A stretch of 64,000 nt of DNA. Origin: Bdellovibrionales bacterium Ga0074139. Its GTDB lineage: Bacteria > Bdellovibrionota > Bdellovibrionia > Bdellovibrionales > Bdellovibrionaceae. A program made the position numbers and the translations under genes. The notes beneath the pieces were generated by a model. The model worked only from the letters and a program-made list of their open reading frames with translations, did not search any database and was not told the DNA's origin. This document shows, piece by piece, positions 9,210-17,477 of this stretch. Position 1 is the first letter of the stretch, and the number at the start of each line of letters is the position of its first letter. The stretch covers positions 237,062 to 301,061 of the forward strand of contig LNEB01000003.1 in the NCBI GenBank assembly GCA_001464795.1, given 5' to 3'.

Positions 9210-10264
9210 GCGGACTTCCTTAACCCTTCCACTAACCAATTATGAATCTTAGGTCGTAGATTTTTAAAGCCTGTGTTTTCCCGGCCGTAAACCAAGCGGT
9301 TACTTAATACACAAACAGCCAAATCGATTTTTGGATCATACCAAACGCTTGTACCTGTAAAGCCCGTGTGCCCTATGGATGATAAATCAAAATAATGACC
9401 GCAGCTACTAGCCCCAGGAGTAGGCATCATAAATCCTAAGGCCCAATCACCCTTACCCTCTTCCACCGCTCTTTTTGCAAACAACAAAGCTGTTTTTTGT
9501 CTGATTTCGTATCTGGCAATTCCCATCATCTGTGATCTTAAATGAAGAACATACCATCCCAAGTCCTCAATGGTCCCAAAGAGTCCCGCGTGTGAACTTA
9601 CGCCCCCCAAGGCCCACGTGTTTTCATCGTGAACTTCTCCTTGCAGAAGTCTTTTTCTCCAGGGGCATTCTTCCGTGGGTGCATAGTGTTCTTTTTTAAA
9701 AAGTGGAATGTTGTTTTCATGAAAATCCATAGTAGTTCCGTTGTAGAAAAGATTTTTCACATCTTTCCACACATCAATCATAGGTTTTTGATAAATCTCT
9801 TCCAATACAAAACCTAAAAGCAAAAAATTGAGATCTGAATAAAGGGATTTATCGAAATTTTTGAGCGGACTGGCTTCTAGTAGCAAACGCTTAAGATCTT
9901 GTCTTTTGTCGCTAATGGAATGATTGACGTTTATATTTTTATAAAATGGAAACCAAGCCTGATAGCCCGTGTAATGGGACATCAAATCTTTTATTAAAAA
10001 ATCATGGGGAAACCACTTCAAGCGCTCACTGACTTTGGTTTTTAAATTCCAAAGGCCCTTATCAAAAGCCAGCATCATGGCTTGAGTGGTGAAAATGATT
10101 TTAGTTAAGCTTGCAAAATCATAATAAGGAAAGGTTTGTCCCAAAGCGATGTCACAAACGATTTTTCCATTTTGATAGGCCCTCACCTGCACACCAGGAG
10201 TCACGTCTTTTAATTCTTTTTCAATCACTAAGGATAGATTTTTTTCCATTGTGGTCATTCGCAT
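9206..10264 (-). CDS. Serine hydrolase of the beta-lactamase / class C PBP family
   Basis: 352 residues. The SxxK nucleophile motif is SLTK (about residues 52-55) in DFASLTKIIFTTQAMM, a YSD-type second motif follows, and HTGFTGTSVWYD near 300 replaces the usual KTG with HTG, as in many penicillin-binding-protein-like esterases and D-aminopeptidases. There is no signal peptide, so it is probably cytoplasmic. Between ldcA and mpl it most likely handles a murein peptide or muropeptide, but substrate specificity cannot be read from the motifs. The ATG at 10264 is preceded by AGGAG at seven bases. ATGs at 10258 and 10249 are alternatives, the first forming an ATGA overlap with the upstream stop. 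Confidence 0.88.
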   Translation of the reverse strand: MRMTTMEKNLSLVIEKELKDVTPGVQVRAYQNGKIVCDIALGQTFPYYDFASLTKIIFTTQAMMLAFDKGLWNLKTKVSERLKWFPHDFLIKDLMSHYTGYQAWFPFYKNINVNHSISDKRQDLKRLLLEASPLKNFDKSLYSDLNFLLLGFVLEEIYQKPMIDVWKDVKNLFYNGTTMDFHENNIPLFKKEHYAPTEECPWRKRLLQGEVHDENTWALGGVSSHAGLFGTIEDLGWYVLHLRSQMMGIARYEIRQKTALLFAKRAVEEGKGDWALGFMMPTPGASSCGHYFDLSSIGHTGFTGTSVWYDPKIDLAVCVLSNRLVYGRENTGFKNLRPKIHNWLVEGLRKSA

Positions 10265-11178
10265 GGCTTAACTCCTGTTGGAACAATCAATGATGATTTT
10301 TTTCCAAGCTGTAATGTGGCTTTTGTTCCAAGTGGCAAAATTCTTTGATTGATGTCATGCCCGCACTCAAGCCCCTGAAGCACAGGAAAACTTTGCAAAC
10401 TCGCCCATTTCTTTAGTAACTCAGGTGTTTTTGAAGGCTTACCTTCGGGTTCAAGATCTTGTATGAAATGCCCTAGTACAACAGCTTTACAATTTTTAAA
10501 AGCTCCTGCTTGTTCGAAATGAAACAGCATTCTGTCCACTCGGTAGGCTCGCTCTCCGATTTCTTCAAACATCACTATTTTATTTTGAAACTTCAAAGCC
10601 TCTTTTGTTCCCAAATGGGATTCAATGACTTTTAAATTTCCACCGACCACAGCAGCTGTTAGCTTTTTATTTGTTTTTGCCGCTTGATTCAGTGGCACTA
10701 AATTTTCAAAGTGAACCTGATTGGTTTTACCAGTGATAACATTTAAAGTTTCAGCTAAAATATTCTCTGGTACCAAACCCTTTGCGATTCTATCCAAAAG
10801 AGGTCCGTGAAAGGTGCTCCATTTCCATTTTTGAATGGCGTAACTATGCAAAGATGTGATGTCGCTGATACCAATCAGAATTTTTTTATGAGGCTTACAG
10901 TTTTTTAAAAAAGGCAGCAATCGGTTACTGCCGTAACCTCCACGTAAAAACCAAATGGCTTCAGAATCTTTTTTTTCGAATGCTGTGATTAAATGCTTGG
11001 CTCGAATGGCATCCGAGTTCGAATGCAATAAGTCAGGCCCTAACAAATTCTTTGGCACACGAGTTCTAAAACCTAAATTTTCAAGCCAACGAACTCCGGC
11101 TTGTAATTCTTCAGTTGAGCACCCAAAACCAGGTGCCACAATATCAATCAAACTGTTTTTTTTTAAATGAGGGTGCAT
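10255..11178 (-). CDS. ldcA: Muramoyltetrapeptide (L,D-) carboxypeptidase, S66 family
   Basis: 307 residues. LdcA removes the terminal D-Ala from cytoplasmic murein tetrapeptides to give the tripeptide that Mpl uses. Family marks: IVAPG opening, LRGGYGSNRLLPFL, the nucleophile Ser in GISDITSLH, the catalytic Glu in FEEIGERAYRVDRML, and the catalytic His in ECGHDINQRILPLGT. Length is normal for the family. It lies 33 bases downstream of the purF stop with no visible terminator, so it may be transcribed with the purine operon, and it overlaps the serine hydrolase by 10 bases. Confidence 0.92.
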   Translation of the reverse strand: MHPHLKKNSLIDIVAPGFGCSTEELQAGVRWLENLGFRTRVPKNLLGPDLLHSNSDAIRAKHLITAFEKKDSEAIWFLRGGYGSNRLLPFLKNCKPHKKILIGISDITSLHSYAIQKWKWSTFHGPLLDRIAKGLVPENILAETLNVITGKTNQVHFENLVPLNQAAKTNKKLTAAVVGGNLKVIESHLGTKEALKFQNKIVMFEEIGERAYRVDRMLFHFEQAGAFKNCKAVVLGHFIQDLEPEGKPSKTPELLKKWASLQSFPVLQGLECGHDINQRILPLGTKATLQLGKKSSLIVPTGVKPCE

Positions 11179-11211
11179 CCCTCAAATTGTGCCACTAGAT
11201 GGGGCTTTGAA

Positions 11212-12591
11212 TCAATCTCTCACTCGTGTGGGATATTTCTCATCAAAACAGGCTGCGCAAAACCCAGCTGGCCCTTCGCCTAGGCTTTCAAACATCCCCT
11301 CTAAACTTAAATACGCAAGCGTATCGGCCCCTACCATTTTTCTGATTTCATCCACACTTTTATGAGAGGCCACCAACTGAGATTTTTCAGGCGTGTCCAC
11401 TCCATAGTAGCATGGGCTTTTTGTTGCAGGGCTTGCGATTCTTAAGTGCACTTCTTTGGCTCCAGCTTCACGAAGCAGCTGAATAATTTTTTTCGATGTG
11501 GTGCCTCTGACCAAAGAATCATCGATCACAATAATTTTTTTATTTTTTAATAAATTCATTTGTGGATTCAGCTTGATTCGCACTCCTTGATCCCTTGAAC
11601 CTTGCAAAGGCTGAATGAAAGTACGGCCCACATAATTATTTTTTGTAATCCCCCACTCAAAGGCAATCCCACTTGCTTTTGCGTATCCGATGGCTGCCGC
11701 CACCCCACTGTCAGGAACAGGAATGACCATGTCGGCTTCCACAGGAAATTCCTTGGCCAATTGGGCGCCAAATTTTTTCCTCGATTCATATACACTGTGA
11801 CCAAAAACATAGGAATCAGATCTGGAAAAGTAAATCATTTCAAAGACACATCTGGCTTTCTTCGAGTCATTTTTAAATTGAATCGATTCCAAACCTTGAT
11901 TAGATATGATCAGCATTTCACCGGGCTCAATTTCACGGATGTATTTTGCACCCACCAAATCAAGGGCACAGGTTTCAGAAGCCACCACATAAGAGCTGTC
12001 ACCTATCTGACCAAGTACGAGAGGTCTAAAGCCCATGGGGTCCCGAATGGCCACCATCTGATCGGCTCCCAACCACACCAAGCTATAAGCCCCTTGTACC
12101 CATTCTAAAGTTTGCGGCAAAGTTTTGGCCCAGTTGGCCCCACCGATCCGAGATAATAAATGCAAGAAAATTTCCGTATCCGATGTGCCTTGAAAAAGAG
12201 CTCCTTGTTTTTGCAAGTTTTCCCTGAGCTCTTTTGAATTCGTTAAATTTCCGTTATGAGCCACAGCCAAGGGTCTTCCTCTGACATCCGCTTTTAAGGG
12301 TTGAGCATTCATCAGTAGATTTTGCCCTGTGGTCGAGTACCTGACGTGTCCGATGGCAGCCTTACCTTTTAAACTGGACCAATTAAACTGATCAAAAACT
12401 TCGCTCACAAGGCCTAAGTTTTTATAAATTTTTAAATCCTGTCCGTCGGTGGAAACAATGCCTGCGGATTCTTGACCTCGGTGTTGCATGGCAAACAGAC
12501 CAAGATGGGTGAGCTCTGCACTTTCAGGATGATTCCATATTCCAAAAACTCCGCACTCATCATGAAACACATCATCATTTTCTTTTAACAT
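11212..12591 (-). CDS. purF: Amidophosphoribosyltransferase PurF
   Basis: 459 residues; catalyses the first committed step of purine synthesis, PRPP plus glutamine to phosphoribosylamine. A short propeptide (MLKENDDVFHDE) precedes the N-terminal nucleophile Cys of CGVFGIW, as in the Bacillus-type enzyme. The PRPP loop is VIDDSLVRGTT. Cys residues in ARCVFEMIYFSR, KSPCYYGVD and GFCAACF sit where the Bacillus-type enzyme binds a [4Fe-4S] cluster, so this one is probably an oxygen-sensitive Fe-S form. Its start overlaps the purL end by seven bases. It is the last purine gene of the operon. Confidence 0.97.
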   Translation of the reverse strand: MLKENDDVFHDECGVFGIWNHPESAELTHLGLFAMQHRGQESAGIVSTDGQDLKIYKNLGLVSEVFDQFNWSSLKGKAAIGHVRYSTTGQNLLMNAQPLKADVRGRPLAVAHNGNLTNSKELRENLQKQGALFQGTSDTEIFLHLLSRIGGANWAKTLPQTLEWVQGAYSLVWLGADQMVAIRDPMGFRPLVLGQIGDSSYVVASETCALDLVGAKYIREIEPGEMLIISNQGLESIQFKNDSKKARCVFEMIYFSRSDSYVFGHSVYESRKKFGAQLAKEFPVEADMVIPVPDSGVAAAIGYAKASGIAFEWGITKNNYVGRTFIQPLQGSRDQGVRIKLNPQMNLLKNKKIIVIDDSLVRGTTSKKIIQLLREAGAKEVHLRIASPATKSPCYYGVDTPEKSQLVASHKSVDEIRKMVGADTLAYLSLEGMFESLGEGPAGFCAACFDEKYPTRVRD

Positions 12592-14609
12592 TCAAGATCC
12601 CAATGCTGGTTAAAATTTTTCGCTGCTATCTGAGGCTGGTATTTATTTTCTTGATCTAACTTTTTTGTAAACCCAATGAGTTCAAATTCAAGATTTAACT
12701 TTTTCCAAAATCCATCCTCAGCGGCCACAAGCATACGGTAAAGCCCTTCTTGGATGGGATCCGTTAGGTCACAGTAAAATCCCCCTTGGCGCATTTCATA
12801 AAGGGCGTACTCAATTCCTTTCTCTGTCACAAGCCTAGCTGAATTGACATTTTCGCACACACTTAAATAATGAAGAGCTTTTTTATAAATGTCTTGAGGA
12901 CTGAACGGTTGATCCAGCTTTTGAAAATGAATCACACCCACTTGCAGCGAGGCTTTGGTGAAGTGATCTTGAATCACAAAATTTGATTTTGATTTTAAAC
13001 CCACCACACCGACTGCAGGAGTGGGGCAGATATTTTTATTATCTGTTTCATTGTAAAAACTGACGTTTCCACTGATCACAGGAGCTTGCCAAATTTGAGA
13101 ACACTCGGAAATCGCATTAACACTGGCCACAAATTCTGACATCACATTTTTTTTCTCTGGATTACCAAAGTTCAAACAATCGGTCATCGCTTGCGGGACA
13201 AACCCCTGAGCCACCAATTTTAAACAGGGCTCAAGAACCGCATCATAAGCTCCTAGTTTTGGATCATGACGAAGAAGCCAGGGCCTTGCCCCTAAGGCCA
13301 CTCCTAGGGATCTGTTCGATTTAAGCTTGATGATCGCCACAGGGTGCCCTGCCGTTTGCTGGGATCTGAGTCCCACTCGCTGATCATACTGCTGATAAAT
13401 CCAATGGGGCTTCATCCACTGGTCTTTTTTCTGTTCCAACAAAGTTTTTAAAATTTTTAATTCTTTAACTTCTAATTTTTCATGATCTCTTTGGTACTGA
13501 GGGGCTTGATCCACAATCAGAGTAGGATCAATTTCTAAAACCACTTCCCCTTTCCATTTCAGCTGTATGTTTCGTCCACTGACGACTTCGCCGATAATGG
13601 AAAACTCGAGACCCCACTTATCGTATATTTTTTTGAGCTCATTAAAATTTTTAGGCTCACACACCAAAAGCATTCGCTCTTGGCTTTCCGATAATAAAAT
13701 CTCTTCTGGTCCCACTCGATCATCCCTGAGTGGAATTTTAGAGAGATCTAAGTGAAAGCCCACTTCACCCCTGGCTGCCATTTCAAAGGATGAAGACGTA
13801 AGCCCTGCAGCTCCCATGTCTTGCATGGCCACCACAAGATTTTTATTTAAAGCCTCTAAACAGGCCTCGATCAAAAGCTTTTCATAAAAAGCATCCCCGA
13901 TTTGAATGGTGGGTTTTTTTGATTCAATATTTTCATCAAAACTCTCGGAGGCCATAGAAGCTCCGTGCACACCATCAGCTCCGGTTTTGGCCCCCACATA
14001 AACCACAAGATTTCCAATACCTTTGGCTTTGGCCGAAACCATTTTTTGATTATTTTCAAAAAGACCTAAAGCAAAAGCATTCACTAAAATATTTTGATTA
14101 TAATCCGGATGACTGTGTGTAGCCCCGGTCATGGTGGGTACACCCACACAATTTCCGTAATAAGAAATTCCTTTGACCACACCCTTTAAAAGCGACTTCA
14201 TTCTTGGACTGGTGGATTCTCCAAAACATAAATAGTTGGCTAGCATGATGGGTCTGGCCCCCATGGTGAAGATGTCTCTTAAAATTCCTCCCACACCGGT
14301 CGCAGCCCCATGAAAAGGTTCAATGAAGCTTGGATGATTATGACTCTCCATTTTAAAAGCGATACTTTCGCCTTCTCCTAAATCAAAAACTCCCGCATTT
14401 TCGCCTTCTTCAGTTAAAATTCTAGAATCACTCGATTTAAATTTTTTTAAAAAAACTTTTGAGGATTTGTAACTGCAGTGCTCACTCCATAAAGCTGAAA
14501 ACAAAGCCCATTCGAGACCTTGAGGCTCACGGCCTAGAATTTTTTTTATTTTTTCAAATTCTTCCGGGCGAATTCGGTATTTTTTTAGTTTTAAAGCCAA
14601 AACTTCCAT
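12585..14609 (-). CDS. purL: FGAM synthase large subunit PurL (small-PurL type)
   Basis: 674 residues; the synthetase subunit that works with PurS and PurQ to make formylglycinamidine ribonucleotide. Conserved WSEHCSYKSSK, ESHNHPSFIEPF and GAATGVGGILRD lie in the N-terminal half, with DMGAAGLTSSS in the middle and NFGNPEKK plus GNVSFYNE in the second half. It is about 70 residues shorter than the Bacillus enzyme (about 740), and the loss falls in the last domain: the usual DVSEGGLG motif is replaced by a diverged TEKGIEYALYEM-like stretch. Because purS and purQ are adjacent it is surely the PurL of this complex. The start overlaps purQ by 19 bases. Confidence 0.95.
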   Translation of the reverse strand: MEVLALKLKKYRIRPEEFEKIKKILGREPQGLEWALFSALWSEHCSYKSSKVFLKKFKSSDSRILTEEGENAGVFDLGEGESIAFKMESHNHPSFIEPFHGAATGVGGILRDIFTMGARPIMLANYLCFGESTSPRMKSLLKGVVKGISYYGNCVGVPTMTGATHSHPDYNQNILVNAFALGLFENNQKMVSAKAKGIGNLVVYVGAKTGADGVHGASMASESFDENIESKKPTIQIGDAFYEKLLIEACLEALNKNLVVAMQDMGAAGLTSSSFEMAARGEVGFHLDLSKIPLRDDRVGPEEILLSESQERMLLVCEPKNFNELKKIYDKWGLEFSIIGEVVSGRNIQLKWKGEVVLEIDPTLIVDQAPQYQRDHEKLEVKELKILKTLLEQKKDQWMKPHWIYQQYDQRVGLRSQQTAGHPVAIIKLKSNRSLGVALGARPWLLRHDPKLGAYDAVLEPCLKLVAQGFVPQAMTDCLNFGNPEKKNVMSEFVASVNAISECSQIWQAPVISGNVSFYNETDNKNICPTPAVGVVGLKSKSNFVIQDHFTKASLQVGVIHFQKLDQPFSPQDIYKKALHYLSVCENVNSARLVTEKGIEYALYEMRQGGFYCDLTDPIQEGLYRMLVAAEDGFWKKLNLEFELIGFTKKLDQENKYQPQIAAKNFNQHWDLEC

Positions 14610-15202
14610 CCGTCAGTTCCTCCCATCCAGTCTAAGTAAGCTCTTTCCGGGTGAGGCATAAGCCCCTTCACATTTCCTGATTTGGACTGTACACCTGCAA
14701 TTTGATCCACAGAGCCATTGATGTTCTCTTCATAGCACCACAAAACTTGGTCCTGATCCCAAATTTTTTTAAGCTCATCATTTGAGGCCCAAAAGCGACC
14801 ATCCCCGTGAGCCACAGGCAATTGGATCACTTTTTGGTTCTTGGGACTTTTTAATCTGGCCCAAGAATCAATAAACAAAGACTTTTCATTTTGTAGTAAA
14901 ACACCTGGAAGCAGTCCTGCTTCACACAAAATTTGAAAGCCATTACAAATACCCAGCACAGGTTTTCCAAACGATGCTAGTTCTTTGACACTTTTCATCA
15001 CGGGACTTCGAGAGGCTAAAGCTCCTGAGCGTAAGTAGTCTCCAAAACTAAAACCTCCTGGCACCACACAAGCTTCAACAGAATGAATATCAAACAAATC
15101 CTGATGCCACAAAAACTCTGGATTATGATCCTGATCAGTGAGCCACTGAAACACATCTCGGTCGCAATTGGTTCCAGGGAATTGAATCACTCCAACTTTC
15201 AT
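14591..15202 (-). CDS. purQ: FGAM synthase glutaminase subunit PurQ
   Basis: 203 residues, class I glutamine amidotransferase fold. It releases ammonia from glutamine for PurL. The MKVGVIQFPGTNCDRD opening is typical, the nucleophile Cys lies in GICNGFQIL, and the His-Glu pair is in LMPHPERAYLD. Residues FPGTNCD and PGGFSFGDYLRSGA are standard for PurQ. It overlaps purS by four bases (ATGA) and purL by 19, consistent with the PurSQL complex being made from coupled cistrons. Confidence 0.96.
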   Translation of the reverse strand: MKVGVIQFPGTNCDRDVFQWLTDQDHNPEFLWHQDLFDIHSVEACVVPGGFSFGDYLRSGALASRSPVMKSVKELASFGKPVLGICNGFQILCEAGLLPGVLLQNEKSLFIDSWARLKSPKNQKVIQLPVAHGDGRFWASNDELKKIWDQDQVLWCYEENINGSVDQIAGVQSKSGNVKGLMPHPERAYLDWMGGTDGWKFWL

Positions 15203-15438
15203 AAACCCTCAATTTCAAAGGTTTCAACAAGTGGGTTGTAAAGTCCTTCTTGAATAATTTTTTTTAAAATCTCTTGGTTATTAGCACTTACAGAATCATT
15301 AAGACTGACTTCAATTAATTTTCCTACACGTACCTTTTCAACGGGGTGCTGATGGTTTTTTAACATCTGATAAACCGCTCGGCCTTGGACATCTAAAACT
15401 TCAGCTCTTGGTAATATCCTAACAAAATAAGTTTTCAT
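15199..15438 (-). CDS. purS: FGAM synthase subunit PurS
   Basis: 79 residues, the normal size for PurS, the small bridging subunit that docks PurQ onto small PurL. Family pattern: ILPRAEVLDVQGRAVYQML near the start (usual form: PK..VLDPQG.A) and VRVGKLIEVSL in the middle. It lies between purC and purQ and overlaps purQ by four bases. Its presence explains why PurL is the short form lacking a fused glutaminase. Confidence 0.94.
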   Translation of the reverse strand: MKTYFVRILPRAEVLDVQGRAVYQMLKNHQHPVEKVRVGKLIEVSLNDSVSANNQEILKKIIQEGLYNPLVETFEIEGL

Positions 15439-15471
15439 TTTTTATCCTTTAAGTTTTTTGTCCTATAGGTT

Positions 15472-16167
15472 TTATAAACCCATCCGTTTTGCAATTTCTA
15501 AATAGGCTTGCTCAACAGAACCTAAATCCCTTCGAAAAACATCCTTATCCAACTTGGCATGGGTGGTTTGATCCCAAAGTCTGCAACTATCCGGAGAAAT
15601 TTCATCGGCTAAATAATACTGGCCCGATTCATCCATCCCAAGCTCCACTTTAAAATCAATCAACTTCACACCAAGGCTTAAAAAATAGGAAACTAATACT
15701 TGATTAATCTTTAAAGCCATCTCTGTGCATTTGTTCAATTGCTCAAGTGATAATATATCAAGAGCTAGAATTTGATTCTCAGTCAGTAGTGGATCACTTA
15801 AGGCATCATTTTTTAAATAAAATTCAACGATTGGATTTTTAACTTTTTGCCCCTCGGGAATTCCAAGTCTTGCGGCTAAGGATCCTGCAACAAAATTTCT
15901 CACAACCACTTCCACGGGCAGCATTTTTAATTTTTTCACCACAATTTGTGACTCGTTTAAAGATCTTACGAAATGATGGGGGATATTTTTTTGACTTAAA
16001 AGGGAAAAAATCTGATTGGAAAATTTTAAATTCAAAGCCCCTTTACCTTGAAAAGATCCTTTTTTCTGAGCATTGAAGGCTGTCAAACTATCTTTAAATT
16101 CCATCACCACCAGACCCGGTTCGAAATCATAGATTTTTTTGGCTTTGCCTTCATAAATCAGTTTCAT
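15472..16167 (-). CDS. purC: SAICAR synthetase PurC
   Basis: 231 residues; joins aspartate to CAIR in purine synthesis. Hallmarks: YEGKAKKIYDFE and FKDSLTAFNAQKKGSFQGKG at the N-terminus, VVRNFVAGS in the middle, LIDFKVELG, and DEISPDSCRLWD near the C-terminus. Length is typical. It overlaps purB by four bases (ATGA) and is followed by purS after 33 bases. Confidence 0.96.
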   Translation of the reverse strand: MKLIYEGKAKKIYDFEPGLVVMEFKDSLTAFNAQKKGSFQGKGALNLKFSNQIFSLLSQKNIPHHFVRSLNESQIVVKKLKMLPVEVVVRNFVAGSLAARLGIPEGQKVKNPIVEFYLKNDALSDPLLTENQILALDILSLEQLNKCTEMALKINQVLVSYFLSLGVKLIDFKVELGMDESGQYYLADEISPDSCRLWDQTTHAKLDKDVFRRDLGSVEQAYLEIAKRMGL

Positions 16168-17477
16168 AAAATCCTTTTTCTTATTTTTAATTCTAGTAAT
16201 TTTTTAAGTCTGGTCTGAATGGTTTTTAAATATCTTTTGGCTTGAAAAAGATCTTCCACTTCTTTGGGTTTTAAAATCTTTTTGAGCTCTTGATCTTTAA
16301 GTACTGATTTTTTTAAAGAGTCTCCTTGTCCCAAGGAATGACTGAGTCTTTGCACATGAAAATAGGCCTGCTCTCGGGTCAGTCCTTTTTCCACCAGTTT
16401 TAAAAGCAGATGAGAGCTATAAACAAGGCCTTGGGTGGCCTCGAGATTATCAAGCATCTTTTTTTCATTCACATGTAAACCATCTAAAATGGTTTTCATC
16501 CGGTTCAAAGCATAGTCACATAAAATAAAACCATCCGGGAATATCACCCGCTCCACACTGGAATGGGAAATATCTCTTTCATGCCATAAGGCGATGTTTT
16601 CATGGCTAGCAACAAGGTAGCCTCGAAGTAACCTTGAAAGCCCTGTGATATTTTCACTGCTAATGGGATTTTTTTTGTGAGGCATGGCACTTGACCCCTT
16701 TTGCCCCCGTGAAAATCCCTCAATCACTTCACTAACTTCAGTTCTTTGTAAGTGTCTGAGCTCAACAGCTAAGCGCTCTAAAAAGGACATGACAAAACTT
16801 AAGGCAGTAATCACTTGGGCATGGCGGTCGCGAGGGATCACTTGTGTGGCAAAAGTTTCAGGCGTTAATTGAAGCTTGATGGCCACTTTTTTTTCTAATT
16901 CTTCAGGAAGGCTTGAATAGGTCCCCACAGCTCCGCTGAGTTTACAAATTTTTGCTGTCGCTTGGGCTTGCAGTAGTCTTTCTTCGCACCTGACAAGTTC
17001 CGCATAAAAACCTGCCATCTTATAGCCAAAAGTGGTGGGCTCAGCTGCCATCCCGTGAGTACGCCCTAAACATAAAGTCGTTGCATGCTGTTTGATTTTT
17101 TTCTTTAAGCTAAGTTTTAAATCCTGAATATCAGCTAAGATCAGCTCTGTGGCCTCAAAAATTTGTAAGCTCATGGCCGTATCGATCACATCAGAACTTG
17201 TCAGACCAAAGTGAACATACTTTCCATATTCGCCCACAGACTCCATAAGGTTTTGAACAAAGGCTGCCACGTCATGTTTTGTGACTTGCTCGAGTTCACG
17301 AATTCTTGTGACTTGAAATTTCGCTTTCTTTTCAATGGCTAAAGCAGCAGCTCGGGGAATGATTTTAAGTTTGGCCTGCTCTGATGCCACTGCCACTTCC
17401 ACTTTTTTCATTAATGAAAAGCGATTTTGCTCGTTCCAAATTCGGCCCATTTCATCTCGGGTGTATCGCTCGATCAC
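16164..17477 (-). CDS. purB: Adenylosuccinate lyase PurB
   Basis: 437 residues of the fumarase/aspartase superfamily. It splits SAICAR to AICAR and adenylosuccinate to AMP. Signature SSAMPHKKNPISSENI carries the mobile catalytic loop with its Ser, and FGLTSSDVIDTA plus GRTHGMAAEPTTFG hold other active-site residues. It overlaps purC downstream and the unknown flavoprotein-like gene upstream, each by four bases. Confidence 0.96.
   Translation of the reverse strand: MIERYTRDEMGRIWNEQNRFSLMKKVEVAVASEQAKLKIIPRAAALAIEKKAKFQVTRIRELEQVTKHDVAAFVQNLMESVGEYGKYVHFGLTSSDVIDTAMSLQIFEATELILADIQDLKLSLKKKIKQHATTLCLGRTHGMAAEPTTFGYKMAGFYAELVRCEERLLQAQATAKICKLSGAVGTYSSLPEELEKKVAIKLQLTPETFATQVIPRDRHAQVITALSFVMSFLERLAVELRHLQRTEVSEVIEGFSRGQKGSSAMPHKKNPISSENITGLSRLLRGYLVASHENIALWHERDISHSSVERVIFPDGFILCDYALNRMKTILDGLHVNEKKMLDNLEATQGLVYSSHLLLKLVEKGLTREQAYFHVQRLSHSLGQGDSLKKSVLKDQELKKILKPKEVEDLFQAKRYLKTIQTRLKKLLELKIRKRIL

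Noticed and set aside
11602..12108. Open frame of 168 codons opposite purF
   Set aside because: It is the shadow of a strongly conserved purF frame and has no ribosome-binding site or family resemblance.
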